DNA of 64,000 nucleotides from Hydrogenovibrio sp965140365 (GTDB taxonomy: Bacteria; Pseudomonadota; Gammaproteobacteria; Thiomicrospirales; Thiomicrospiraceae). The stretch lies in the NCBI GenBank assembly GCA_965140365.1, contig OZ223196.1; one strand, given 5' to 3'. Shown here one piece after another: positions 17,331 to 25,385 of this stretch. A program made the translations under genes and the position numbers. Below the pieces are notes generated by a model, which saw nothing but the letters and a program-made list of their open reading frames with translations, made no database searches and was not told where the DNA came from. How positions within the stretch are numbered: the stretch's first letter is position 1; each line of letters begins with the position of its first letter.

Positions 17331-17828
17331 TTATCGAAAACGTCGTAATGCCAGACTGTCTGCTGTCGTTTGCGCCGGTGTTATATTTTGTTTTGCCTGA
17401 GCGTCTTCCACTTGTGTGCTTTCTTGACTCTCTTGCTTAGGACCCTCGTGTTTAGGACCTTGATTTAACAGATCTTTATAGTCTGATTTTGACACAGTCG
17501 GCAACTTAGGCGCAAGTTCTTCAACTATTTTATCGGCCAACCCAAGAGAACCTTTAGTGGAGAGAACCTGGCTCAACTGTCGATCATACCAATCCCGATA
17601 AAAACTGCCTTGGTCGCCGTCTAACCAGCCATCATCCAACTTGACTTTACGGGCTTCTTTCAGAATTTGCGATAAAAACAGTGCTTCAAACTGTTCTGCA
17701 ACAGGGCGCAATGCCTCTCGCTGATCGTGCTTGGCGGTCTGTTTCAGGTCGTTAAAGCTGCCGCCGTTACCGTAAATTTGTTGATAGGCCTCCAGTTTCG
17801 GGACCTGTAAATCCATTCCCGACATCAT
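17331..17828 (-). CDS. flgJ: FlgJ rod-scaffold domain protein without muramidase domain
   Basis: A 165-residue protein containing only the FlgJ N-terminal rod-binding domain (PF10135): REALRPVAEQFEALFLSQILKEARK, then YRDWYDRQLSQVLSTKGSLGLADKIVEEL. The C-terminal beta-N-acetylglucosaminidase domain of enterobacterial FlgJ is absent, as in alphaproteobacteria and other single-domain FlgJ proteins. Two adjacent ATGs (17828 and 17825) follow AAGGAGAGG; the second has the better spacing. It caps rod growth in the periplasm. The wall-cutting enzyme must come from elsewhere, possibly the MltC-like gene at 12963. Confidence 0.9.
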   Translation of the reverse strand: MMSGMDLQVPKLEAYQQIYGNGGSFNDLKQTAKHDQREALRPVAEQFEALFLSQILKEARKVKLDDGWLDGDQGSFYRDWYDRQLSQVLSTKGSLGLADKIVEELAPKLPTVSKSDYKDLLNQGPKHEGPKQESQESTQVEDAQAKQNITPAQTTADSLALRRFR

Positions 17829-17835
17829 CCTCTCC

Positions 17836-18936
17836 TTAAATAACCATTAAGTCCGCTTGCAACGCACCGGATTGCTTTAACGCTTCCAGAATCGCCACCA
17901 AATCACCCGGTGCGGCCCCGACTTTATTCACGGCCTGAACGATATCATCCAACGTCACGCCTTTCGGAAATTTGAACATACGACCTTTTCCTTGGTTTTG
18001 CACACTGATTGAAGATTCCGGAGTCACGGCGGTTTCCCCACCGGCAAACGGGTTGGGTTGAGAAACATTGTCAAATTCGCTGACTTTTACCACAAGGTTT
18101 CCGTGCGTAACGGCAGCGGCCGAAACGCGAACATTATTGCCAATGACCACCGTGCCTGTTCGTGAGTTAATGATCACTCTCGCCGCTTCAGCGCCCGGCT
18201 TCAGCTCAATATTTTCAACAATCGATAAAAACGCGACGCGTTGATTCGGAATACGAGGTGCCATGACTTCCACCGACTCGCCATCCAAAGCATAAGCGGT
18301 GCCGTCACCCAGCTTTTTATTGATGGCCTTCACCAGGTTGGACGCCGTTGTGAAATCGGCATTCTTGAGATTCAACGTAATGGTATTGCCCAAATCAAAA
18401 CCACTGTTAACGGTTTTTTCCACGGATGCGCCACCCGGTACTCGCCCCACACTTGGAACGTTGACCGTAATACGGGAACCATCGGCACCGGTTGCATCCA
18501 AACCGCCCACAATCAAATTTCCTTGAGCCAACGCATAGACATTGCCATCCACCCCTTTCAACGGCGTCAACAGCAAAGTGCCCCCTCGTAAACTTTTGGC
18601 ATTCCCCAAAGAAGAAACCGTTACATCAATCCGCTGACCGGGTTTAGCAAACGCCGGTAAATCAGCATGAACGGCTACCGCGGCTACGTTTTTGGAATTG
18701 GTTTTGGTGCCCGGCGGTAAATTGATGCCAAACTTATTCAACATACTCAGCAAGCTCTGATCGGCATAATCGGTTTTGTCGCCGGTACCATTTAACCCGA
18801 CAACCAAACCATAACCAATCAATTGGTTGGAGCGCACACCTGCCACATTTGCCAAATCCTTGACTCTTTCGGCATAGGACACGGCACTCCAAACAAGTAA
18901 GATCGCCATTAAAATGACATTTCTTCTGGTAAACAT
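17836..18936 (-). CDS. flgI: Flagellar P-ring protein FlgI
   Basis: A 366-residue periplasmic P-ring subunit. A Sec signal peptide (MFTRRNVILMAILLVWSAVSYA) precedes the family-typical ERVKDLANVAGVRSNQLIG and GLVVGLNGTGDKT. The C-terminus VGAAPGDLVAILEALKQSGALQADLMVI is standard. It surrounds the rod in the peptidoglycan layer. First gene of flgIJKL, read from the sigma-54-type promoter at 18988-19003. Confidence 0.97.
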   Translation of the reverse strand: MFTRRNVILMAILLVWSAVSYAERVKDLANVAGVRSNQLIGYGLVVGLNGTGDKTDYADQSLLSMLNKFGINLPPGTKTNSKNVAAVAVHADLPAFAKPGQRIDVTVSSLGNAKSLRGGTLLLTPLKGVDGNVYALAQGNLIVGGLDATGADGSRITVNVPSVGRVPGGASVEKTVNSGFDLGNTITLNLKNADFTTASNLVKAINKKLGDGTAYALDGESVEVMAPRIPNQRVAFLSIVENIELKPGAEAARVIINSRTGTVVIGNNVRVSAAAVTHGNLVVKVSEFDNVSQPNPFAGGETAVTPESSISVQNQGKGRMFKFPKGVTLDDIVQAVNKVGAAPGDLVAILEALKQSGALQADLMVI

Positions 18937-18987
18937 GATTTTCTCCTATCATTTAGGACAATTTTATTGTTATTTTAATAACAGCTT

Positions 18988-19003
18988 AGCATCAGTTATG
19001 CCA
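18988..19003 (-). promoter_or_regulatory. Sigma-54 promoter of flgIJKL
   Basis: The minus strand reads TGGCATAACTGATGCT: the GG of the -24 element and the GC of the -12 element are separated by exactly 10 nt. It lies 51 bp upstream of the flgI ATG. A GCCGATAAAGAT element (19049-19060, plus-strand orientation) lies 46 bp further upstream. Confidence 0.75.
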
Positions 19004-19081
19004 TAACAGACAAAAACACAAAAAATAGCTCAATAATTTGTAGGGTAAGCCGATAAAGATGGGTTATTGAAAATAATAGAT

Positions 19082-19106
19082 AAAAAAATGGGGCGCCGAG
19101 CGCCCC
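19082..19106 (-). terminator. Intrinsic terminator downstream of flgFGH
   Basis: GGGGCGC-CGA-GCGCCCC stem-loop followed on the minus strand by a run of seven T. It is the last of three hairpins stacked between flgH and the flgI promoter. Confidence 0.8.
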
Positions 19107-19130
19107 CAAAGACCAGAAAAAACGGTTATC

Positions 19131-19156
19131 AAAAAACGACCAGGCCTGGCCGTTTT
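19131..19156. repeat. CCAGGCCTGG-core palindrome downstream of flgH
   Basis: The decamer at 19140-19149 sits in a near-perfect inverted repeat (AAAACG-A-CCAGGCCTGG-C-CGTTTT). It is the middle hairpin of three behind flgH and probably also acts as a terminator on the minus strand. Confidence 0.75.
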
Positions 19157-19164
19157 GAAGAGAA

Positions 19165-19210
19165 TAAAAAACCGACTTGCAAAAAGGAGATTGTAAAAAA
19201 AACAAGTCGG
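19165..19210 (-). terminator. Hairpin with T-tract behind flgH
   Basis: The arms CCGACTTG (19172-19179) and CAAGTCGG (19203-19210) enclose a 23-nt loop, and the minus strand continues into GGTTTTTTATT. It is the first terminator met by flgFGH transcription. Confidence 0.6.
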
Positions 19211-19266
19211 AAAAACTTAGCCGCCGTTTCGGTGCGCGGCCCACCAAAATCAAACTCGAACCAAAA

Positions 19267-20016
19267 TCACAGCGGCCAGTACTTGTGCAAGAACTGAGTC
19301 CCCGCGCTTGGTCGGTTCATGTCACCGGAGATGCCGGTATCTTTATAAATCAATCGAACATCCGCCACTTTCGCCGAATCAATGGTGTTATCTGGGCTGA
19401 TGTCCTGTGGTCGGATAATCCCCGCAAAACGAATCACTTCTTCCCCTTCGTGGATCGTGATCCATTTTTCGCCTCGAATCACCAAATTACCGTTTGGGAT
19501 GACTTCGACAACGGTCACCGCAATCGAGCCACTCAAGCTGGAGTTCTGTTTGACGTCTGACTTGCCATTGAAGGAGCCATCAGACCCATAACCAATGCCG
19601 ATTCCCGTCCCCAGTCCGGGCACCGAAATATTCCCGCCAAAAGCCGTTGCATTGGACCCAATCGCCGCCTGGCCATTCAAACCGAAGTTCTGTTGATTGG
19701 TTTTGTTGTATTTTGCTTCGTCTTTTTTCTTGGCATCGAACTTTTCAGCCAAGTTAATCGTAATAATATCCCCAACTTTGTGTGCACGGGAATCATCAAA
19801 TAAACTCAAGTTATCACCCGCTTGATACAGTGAACCATCTCTTGGTACGGTCTTCGCGGGAATATTCATCGGATAATTCGGCTCATATGAAAACTTCTCC
19901 ATACGCTCCGGAACGGTTGAACACCCTGACAGCATCATGGATGATACAGCCGTCGCCATCGCCACTTTGAGTAAGGGCGACGACACACCTTGTAATGGTT
20001 GTTTTTTTCCAGTCAT
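19267..20016 (-). CDS. flgH: Flagellar L-ring lipoprotein FlgH
   Basis: A 249-residue outer-membrane L-ring subunit. The N-terminal signal ends in a lipobox (MMLSGC), and the mature protein shows DGSLYQAGDNLSLFDDSRAHKVGDIITI and GNLVIRGEKWITIHEGEEVIRFAGIIRPQDI, both highly typical of FlgH. The C-terminus ends AGTQFLHKYWPL. Third gene of the flgFGH unit, 39 bp behind flgG. Confidence 0.97.
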   Translation of the reverse strand: MTGKKQPLQGVSSPLLKVAMATAVSSMMLSGCSTVPERMEKFSYEPNYPMNIPAKTVPRDGSLYQAGDNLSLFDDSRAHKVGDIITINLAEKFDAKKKDEAKYNKTNQQNFGLNGQAAIGSNATAFGGNISVPGLGTGIGIGYGSDGSFNGKSDVKQNSSLSGSIAVTVVEVIPNGNLVIRGEKWITIHEGEEVIRFAGIIRPQDISPDNTIDSAKVADVRLIYKDTGISGDMNRPSAGTQFLHKYWPL

Positions 20017-20055
20017 TTCTCACTCCTTAGGCTAAATTTTTTAGCCGCCAGATGG

Positions 20056-20847
20056 TTAAACGTTATTATTTAAGTATTGCATCATGCCGTCTGCAGCACT
20101 GATGGCTTTTGAGTTCATCTCATAGGTCCGCTGGGCTTCAATCATGCCGACAAGTTCTTCCACCGTATTCACGTTTGAGGATTCCAGCGCGCCTTGAAGG
20201 ATTCCGCCGGCTTCTTCCACCTCAGGGTTTTTCACGTTTGGCGGTCCACTGGCCAGTGTTTCCATATAGAAGTTCTTCCCAATGGATTCCAGTCCGGATG
20301 GATTAATAAACGTGGCCAGTTGCAGCTGCCCAAGCTGTACAGGTTGTGGATTACCGGGCTCTTTTGCGGAGACCACGCCGTCATTCGTCACAAAAACTTC
20401 CGTCGCGTTCAGCGGGATATTGATATTGGGTTCCACCAGATACCCGGATGAAGTCACTAAGTCACCGTTTTGATTGACTTCAAACGAGCCATCACGGGTG
20501 TACATCAAATTCCCATCCTGGTCTAATGCCTGGAAGAAACCCTTACCTTGAATCATTAAATCCAGTTCGTTATCGGTAATAATAGGGTTCCCTTCGGTAT
20601 GAATTTTTTGCACGCCAATGGCTTTCACCCCGGTTCCCATTTGCAGGCCGGATGGCAAGGTATTTTCTTCATTCTGGGTCGCTTGAGCCCCTGGCTGACG
20701 GACATTTTGATACATCAAATCCGCAAATTCAGCACGGCCGGTTTTATAACCATAAGTGTTTGCATTGGCCAGGTTGTTGGAAATGGTTGCCAATCTAAAA
20801 TCCTGGGCTTCAAGACCGGTTGTCGCAACATAGAGTGTTCGATTCAT
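20056..20847 (-). CDS. flgG: Distal rod protein FlgG
   Basis: A 263-residue flagellar rod protein. It starts MNRTLYVATTGLEAQDFRLATISNNLANANTYGYK, with the flagellar basal body rod motif ISNNLANANT, continues with LMIQGKGFFQALDQDGNLMYTRDGSF, and ends VEELVGMIEAQRTYEMNSKAISAADGMMQYLNNNV, the FlgG C-terminal helix. Length agrees with the 260-residue standard. It forms the distal rod that passes through the P and L rings. Confidence 0.97.
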   Translation of the reverse strand: MNRTLYVATTGLEAQDFRLATISNNLANANTYGYKTGRAEFADLMYQNVRQPGAQATQNEENTLPSGLQMGTGVKAIGVQKIHTEGNPIITDNELDLMIQGKGFFQALDQDGNLMYTRDGSFEVNQNGDLVTSSGYLVEPNINIPLNATEVFVTNDGVVSAKEPGNPQPVQLGQLQLATFINPSGLESIGKNFYMETLASGPPNVKNPEVEEAGGILQGALESSNVNTVEELVGMIEAQRTYEMNSKAISAADGMMQYLNNNV

Positions 20848-20865
20848 TTTAAACTCCTAAATTCC

Positions 20866-21606
20866 CTAGCTTAACTTCACAAGACTGTCTGACTTTTGAG
20901 CATGCGTCTTTGAGGTACTCATCATTTTGATTTGCATCTCATATTTTCGTGACAACTCAATCATATTCGTTAAAGCCTGAACGGTATTAACATTACTGGT
21001 TTCCAAAGCCCCATTAACAACCTTCACAGGTGCTTGCGGCAACTCACCGTCTTCAGTACTGCGAATATAACCATCCAGCCCTTTTTCTAAATTCTTAACA
21101 TCGGGGCTCACCATACGAACCTGATCCAACACCACCATCAAATTATTCGGCGCGTCGGCCGGCAAAAAGGAGATGGTACCGTCATCGCCGATCTCGATGG
21201 CTTTCGCGGGTGGAATATTAATCGGAGCCCCGCCCTCGTTGAGAATCGGATCACCTTTAACGTTCACCAAGTCGCCCTCTTGCGTTACATGCATGGAAGC
21301 GGAACGGACCAACGCTTCAGACCCGTCCGGAGCCTGGATACCGATAAACCCATTTTCTTTGGTCATGATATCCATATTCCGCCCGGTCACCTTGACGGCT
21401 CCCGGCGTAAAGTCGGTCGCCGGTCTTTCATCCAGTGCATAAGTACGCGTATGCCAGCCCGGCCCTTCCATGTGTTGCGCGCGGAACTGGTTGAAGTCCT
21501 GCTTAAACCCATCTGTATTGGCGTTGGCCAAATTATTGGCATTATTCGCCTGGGAAAGCATCACTTCTTTGGCGCCGCTCATTGCGATGTATAACATACG
21601 ATCCAT
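20866..21606 (-). CDS. flgF: Proximal rod protein FlgF
   Basis: A 246-residue rod protein. I start at ATG 21606 (MDRMLYIAMSGAKEVM), preceded by AAGGA; the frame is open further to 21669 but without conserved sequence. The rod N-motif NNANNLANANTDGFK, ENGFIGIQAPDGSEALVRSASM and the C-terminal VQALTNMIELSRKYEMQIKMM identify FlgF. First gene of the flgFGH unit, read from the sigma-54 promoter at 21788-21804 with a 5' leader of roughly 170 nt. Confidence 0.95.
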   Translation of the reverse strand: MDRMLYIAMSGAKEVMLSQANNANNLANANTDGFKQDFNQFRAQHMEGPGWHTRTYALDERPATDFTPGAVKVTGRNMDIMTKENGFIGIQAPDGSEALVRSASMHVTQEGDLVNVKGDPILNEGGAPINIPPAKAIEIGDDGTISFLPADAPNNLMVVLDQVRMVSPDVKNLEKGLDGYIRSTEDGELPQAPVKVVNGALETSNVNTVQALTNMIELSRKYEMQIKMMSTSKTHAQKSDSLVKLS

Positions 21607-21787
21607 CAGCGAAATCCTTACTTTTATCCAGTCTTGAAAGAATGGAGTCGCCAAAGAGGCGGCTCCCATAGAAACACTTATATTTAAATGGCTCTAACGG
21701 CCGGTGTTTCGACTTCCTTGTGTGTTAACGTTATGTACTGCTATTCGTCAAATTTCCGACGCTTCGAAAATCTGTTAAAGAGTTAGT

Positions 21788-21804
21788 AGCACTTGCCGTG
21801 CCAA
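21788..21804 (-). promoter_or_regulatory. Sigma-54 promoter of flgFGH
   Basis: The minus strand reads TTGGCACGGCAAGTGCT, a near-perfect TGGCACG -24 element with GG and GC 10 nt apart. It lies about 180 bp upstream of the flgF ATG. A GCCGATAAAGAT element (21841-21852, plus-strand orientation) lies 36 bp upstream of it. Confidence 0.8.
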
Positions 21805-21866
21805 AATTAAGCAAAAAAGAATTAAAGCCTTCAGAATTCGGCCGATAAAGATATATAGGAAGGATT

Positions 21867-21896
21867 AAATAAAAAACCGGCAAAAAATGCCGGTTC
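21867..21896 (-). terminator. Intrinsic terminator after flgE
   Basis: AACCGGCA / TGCCGGTT arms around a 5-nt A-rich loop, with a T-rich run on the minus strand, 20 bp behind the flgE stop. It separates flgBCDE from flgFGH. Confidence 0.85.
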
Positions 21897-21915
21897 TTTT
21901 GTGCCACAAAATCAA

Positions 21916-23523
21916 TTACAGATTCAGAATGGTTTGTGTCAAGGTTTGTGACGTTGAAATAACCTGAGCACTCGCCTGATAGGTTCGTTGCGTTTGAATC
22001 ATATTCACCAATTCACCGGTTGTATCCACATTAGAGTACTCCAAGGAGCCCGCACTGATCGAACCGTAACCATTTTGCTCTGGCTTACCTATTTGAACAG
22101 GGCCTGAACCAAAGGTTTCAGCATAGGTTTGTCCACCGAGTTTTTCCATGGCATTTTTATCGTTAAAGTTAGCCAAAGCCAGCTGAGCCACCGGAACGGA
22201 ACGGCCATTGGAGTAACGCGCTTCAATCACACCATCCGAGTTGGTATTAACTCCGACCAAATCCCCGATGGCATAACCGTTTTGAGTCGTACCGCGCTGA
22301 ATATAAGCCCCACCGAACTGGGTGATTTCTTGCATATCTAAATCGATTTCAAAGCCGGCTGGGGTGCCTTGAGTCGCGCCACCCAACGGATCGGTTGCCC
22401 CTGTCATAGGATTGTCAATCATAAAGTTAAGTTTTGGGTTACCCGTTACCGGAACCCACCCAGCAGTACCCAAGTCGGTAGCAGGAGTACCTGCCGCCGG
22501 ATCCGAGTCCGGACCACCGGCAATCGCTGCAGTTGGGTCATACTGACCATTCGCATCTAACGTTGGGGCATAGGCTCCCAAATAGTTACCATCCGTATCG
22601 AATCGCAATTCATACACCTGGCCAGCTCGGTTGGATGGAGCTTGAGGGGGACCGACATTTGGGTCCATGACATGCCCTGTATACTGTGGATTACCTTGAT
22701 CGTCTTCCGCAGTAATAGTGTATTGCACGATCCAAGAAGTATATTTTTCACCGGAAGTGTTGGCTGAACTAGCATTCGGTTCCGGCACCACATCACGTTT
22801 ATAGAAGCTGGCATTCAGCGTATGCTCCCCTCCCAAACTATCGTAAATAGTTTTTGGAGGTGCAAAATAGTCCGGCGAACCATCAAAAAGACCACCTGAA
22901 CCGGTATTATTTTCAGGGTCAGCTAACTTCGCTAAGTTCTGGCTTGAACCAACGGAGTCATCCGTCCCATCGACACCGGTATTGGTGCCAGTTGGATCGA
23001 CATTATTCACTTCATCGCCATCTAAGTTAATGTCATAGGTCATTTCTGTAGTGGCTTTGGGTATTTTATTCAAATCATCCAAATCAATCGAGTTTAACGC
23101 CGTACTGAACACAGGATTGGTTTCCGTTGACAAGGTTTGATCCAATAAATACCCCTGTAGGCGGTTGCCCCTCTGATCCGTAATATACCCTTCTTTATCC
23201 AGTTTAAAAGAGCCGTTACGGGTATAAACATTTTCATATTTTCCGGTTTTATCTTCCAAAATAAAGAGGCCTTCGCCATCAATCGCCATATCCAGTTCAC
23301 GGCCGGTATCATTGATACTCCCCACGCTGAAATCCTGCGTAATCGCCCCGACTCGAACACCGTTGCCAGGCGATTTTTGTGCGCCGGAAAACATGTCTGA
23401 AAACTCAGCACGAGAAGACTTAAAGCCAACTGTCTGCGCATTCGCCAAGTTATTTGAAATAACGCCTAAACCATTGGAAGCGGCGTTGATACCACTCAGT
23501 GCGTTTAAATCATAAGTTGCCAT
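21916..23523 (-). CDS. flgE: Flagellar hook protein FlgE
   Basis: A 535-residue hook subunit. The N-terminus LNALSGINAASNGLGVISNNLANAQTVGFKSSRAEFSDMF and the ENVYTRNGSFKLDKEGYITDQRGNRLQGYL stretch (read in pieces) are typical, as is the C-terminal LVNMIQTQRTYQASAQVISTSQTLTQTILNL. It is longer than the E. coli protein (402), with the extra residues in the exposed middle domain, a common variation. Assembled by the cap FlgD encoded upstream; last gene of flgBCDE. Confidence 0.96.
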   Translation of the reverse strand: MATYDLNALSGINAASNGLGVISNNLANAQTVGFKSSRAEFSDMFSGAQKSPGNGVRVGAITQDFSVGSINDTGRELDMAIDGEGLFILEDKTGKYENVYTRNGSFKLDKEGYITDQRGNRLQGYLLDQTLSTETNPVFSTALNSIDLDDLNKIPKATTEMTYDINLDGDEVNNVDPTGTNTGVDGTDDSVGSSQNLAKLADPENNTGSGGLFDGSPDYFAPPKTIYDSLGGEHTLNASFYKRDVVPEPNASSANTSGEKYTSWIVQYTITAEDDQGNPQYTGHVMDPNVGPPQAPSNRAGQVYELRFDTDGNYLGAYAPTLDANGQYDPTAAIAGGPDSDPAAGTPATDLGTAGWVPVTGNPKLNFMIDNPMTGATDPLGGATQGTPAGFEIDLDMQEITQFGGAYIQRGTTQNGYAIGDLVGVNTNSDGVIEARYSNGRSVPVAQLALANFNDKNAMEKLGGQTYAETFGSGPVQIGKPEQNGYGSISAGSLEYSNVDTTGELVNMIQTQRTYQASAQVISTSQTLTQTILNL

Positions 23524-23538
23524 TGTTCTACCCCTTCT

Positions 23539-24225
23539 CTATTCGCTAATTTTTCTAACGGCGGACATGTCGACATCTTCACCTGTCGCCAACGTTAACT
23601 TCATCGTGCCATCTGAGTTAATGGACACACTGTTTACTTTTGTGCTCACCACCGTTTTGACGGATTGCATTTCACCATCTTTGTCCGTGCCGTAAGCAAT
23701 TAATTTATATACGCCACCTGCCATAGGAGTACCATGATCATCGGTACCATCCCAAGAAATGGTTTTCTCTCCGGAAGCGAGATCACCAACATCCAGCTCC
23801 TTAACAGCTCCATTGCCATCCGACACCACGACGGTGACATCCGTCAGGGGCTCATCCAGGTTCAGTTTAAAAGATGACTCAGAACCTTCTGTGTGACTGA
23901 ACTCACCGCCTTCGGCCAATACCGATTTACCAATCAAGGAAGACGCTTGCATGGTTTGCAAGTTTTGAAAACCTTCCGTCATAGACATTACAGAAGCATT
24001 CAATTGGGTTGTGGCTTCCAACTGACTCATCTGCGTCATATCAGTGACAAAGTTCGTCGGATCCATCGGCTTATTCGGGTCCTGATTTTTTAGCTGCGTC
24101 GTCAGCAAACGTAAAAAATCCGTTTGATCCATTGTCTTATTCGGCGCAAAGGCAGCAGGATTGGAACTGTCTTGCGTCGAAGCAATGTAGTCCGACACAG
24201 AGTTATTTGAAACGGCTGTCGACAT
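23539..24225 (-). CDS. flgD: Flagellar hook cap protein FlgD
   Basis: A 228-residue hook scaffold. Family signature near the start: MDQTDFLRLLTTQLKNQDPNKPMDPTNFVTDMTQMSQLEATTQLN (read in pieces), followed by the FlgD Ig-like/Tudor region with VVVSDGNGAVKELDVGDLASGEKTISWDGTDDHGTPM. It caps the growing hook and is shed afterwards. Located 15 bp before flgE in the same unit. Confidence 0.95.
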   Translation of the reverse strand: MSTAVSNNSVSDYIASTQDSSNPAAFAPNKTMDQTDFLRLLTTQLKNQDPNKPMDPTNFVTDMTQMSQLEATTQLNASVMSMTEGFQNLQTMQASSLIGKSVLAEGGEFSHTEGSESSFKLNLDEPLTDVTVVVSDGNGAVKELDVGDLASGEKTISWDGTDDHGTPMAGGVYKLIAYGTDKDGEMQSVKTVVSTKVNSVSINSDGTMKLTLATGEDVDMSAVRKISE

Positions 24226-24234
24226 AACTTACTC

Positions 24235-24645
24235 CTATTTACCCATCTGAATGGTTTTCAATAAAATTTGTTTAGTGGTGTTCATCACCTCGATGTTCGT
24301 CTCATAGGTTCTGGACGCATCCATCATATTGGCCATTTCCTCCACCACATTGACATTTGGTCGGTAAATATAACCTTCATCATCCGCCATTGGGTGATTC
24401 GGGTTGTACTCCATAATAGCCGGTGCTTCGCTTTCAACAATATCGTCGATCATGACGCCACCCACCGGACGACCGGTTTCTTCATTCAAAATCGTCTTGA
24501 AAACCGGCTGTTTGGAACGATAGGTCTCATCCGAGTTGGAGCTGATACTGTCAACGTTGGCCATATTCGATGCAATGGTATTTAATCGAACCGTTTGCAC
24601 ATGCATCCCGGTTGCAGAAACATCAAGGGTTGGAAACATACTCAT
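24235..24645 (-). CDS. flgC: Flagellar rod protein FlgC
   Basis: A 136-residue proximal rod protein. MSMFPTLDVSATGMHVQTVRLNTIASNMANVDSISS carries the rod motif, and the C-terminus has VNVVEEMANMMDASRTYETNIEVMNTTKQILLKTIQMGK. Length is standard (about 134). It lies 2-10 bp from flgB and flgD within one transcript. Confidence 0.96.
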   Translation of the reverse strand: MSMFPTLDVSATGMHVQTVRLNTIASNMANVDSISSNSDETYRSKQPVFKTILNEETGRPVGGVMIDDIVESEAPAIMEYNPNHPMADDEGYIYRPNVNVVEEMANMMDASRTYETNIEVMNTTKQILLKTIQMGK

Positions 24646-24647
24646 GA

Positions 24648-25049
24648 TTATTCTCCTCTCAAGGCGCCGCGAATGCTGGTGATTTTGCTATTCATAAACT
24701 CCAGAGTCGCTTGATACTGCATGGAATTTTCCATAAATTGCGCTTTTTCAATATGCGTTTCGACCGTATTACCATCCAATGATGGCTGGGTCGGCATGCG
24801 ATATTTCAGAAAATCATCGGTTGATGCTTCTGCAAAGCCTTCAATATGACGGCTATTCGTCATTTTCATATCCGGCTTATAACGACCACTTTGCATATTT
24901 TCTTCTGCCGCTTGCAATTCTTTCCGCCAATCCAAGTCACGCGCTTTAAAGTTCGGCGTGTCGGCATTGGCCAAGTTGTTTGCCAAAATGCCTTGGCGCT
25001 CTTTACGAACCGCTAAGGCTTGCTCATGTATGCCAAAAACAGATTCCAT
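24648..25049 (-). CDS. flgB: Flagellar rod protein FlgB
   Basis: A 133-residue proximal rod protein, first gene of flgBCDE. The ATG at 25049 (MESVFGIHEQALAVRKERQGILANNLANADTPNFK, read in pieces) follows AAAGGAAAAAATT; the frame extends to 25097 but without conserved residues. It ends LEFMNSKITSIRGALRGE. Two promoters lie upstream: a sigma-54 box at 25142-25157 and a perfect sigma-28 box at 25197-25223. Confidence 0.96.
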   Translation of the reverse strand: MESVFGIHEQALAVRKERQGILANNLANADTPNFKARDLDWRKELQAAEENMQSGRYKPDMKMTNSRHIEGFAEASTDDFLKYRMPTQPSLDGNTVETHIEKAQFMENSMQYQATLEFMNSKITSIRGALRGE

Positions 25050-25141
25050 AATTTTTTCCTTTCTGATCTTTTTCGGTCGCGCCAGACGTGCTGTCAAACA
25101 ACCGTCAAAATACTATTGTTTTTATTGTTCTATCGAAACGT

Positions 25142-25157
25142 AGCAATAGGAATGCCA
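25142..25157 (-). promoter_or_regulatory. Sigma-54 promoter of flgBCDE
   Basis: The minus strand reads TGGCATTCCTATTGCT: GG and GC are 10 nt apart and the -12 element is a full TTGCT. It lies 92 bp upstream of the flgB ATG. Confidence 0.8.
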
Positions 25158-25196
25158 AATATTAAAAAAAGGCTAAAGGACTGAAAAATTGGCCGT

Positions 25197-25223
25197 TTAT
25201 CGGCTGAGGTTGAAAAAACTTTA
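25197..25223 (-). promoter_or_regulatory. Sigma-28 (FliA) promoter upstream of flgB
   Basis: The minus strand carries TAAAGTTT, 11 nt, then GCCGATAA: an exact match to the enterobacterial sigma-28 consensus with the correct spacing. It lies 40 bp upstream of the sigma-54 box of the same operon, so flgBCDE may be read by both factors. Confidence 0.7.
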
Positions 25224-25336
25224 GAAAAAAAAGGCCATTTTTTTCCGAATTCGGCAAAATTTGCCGATAAAAGTCATAAGAGATTGTTTTTTAACGTGTT
25301 ATTTTTTGAGTAAAAAGGCAGGTTTTAAATACATTA

Positions 25337-25368
25337 GGCAAAAATGGCCAGGCCTGGCCGTTTTTGCC
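25337..25368. repeat. 32-bp near-perfect palindrome, CCAGGCCTGG core, downstream of flgT
   Basis: GGCAAAAA on the left and TTTTTGCC on the right enclose TGGCCAGGCCTGGCCG; one pair is mismatched. It lies 18 bp behind the flgT stop, so it is probably the 3' hairpin of the cheV-flgT transcript. Confidence 0.75.
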
Positions 25369-25385
25369 ATTAAAGAAATCAGAGA

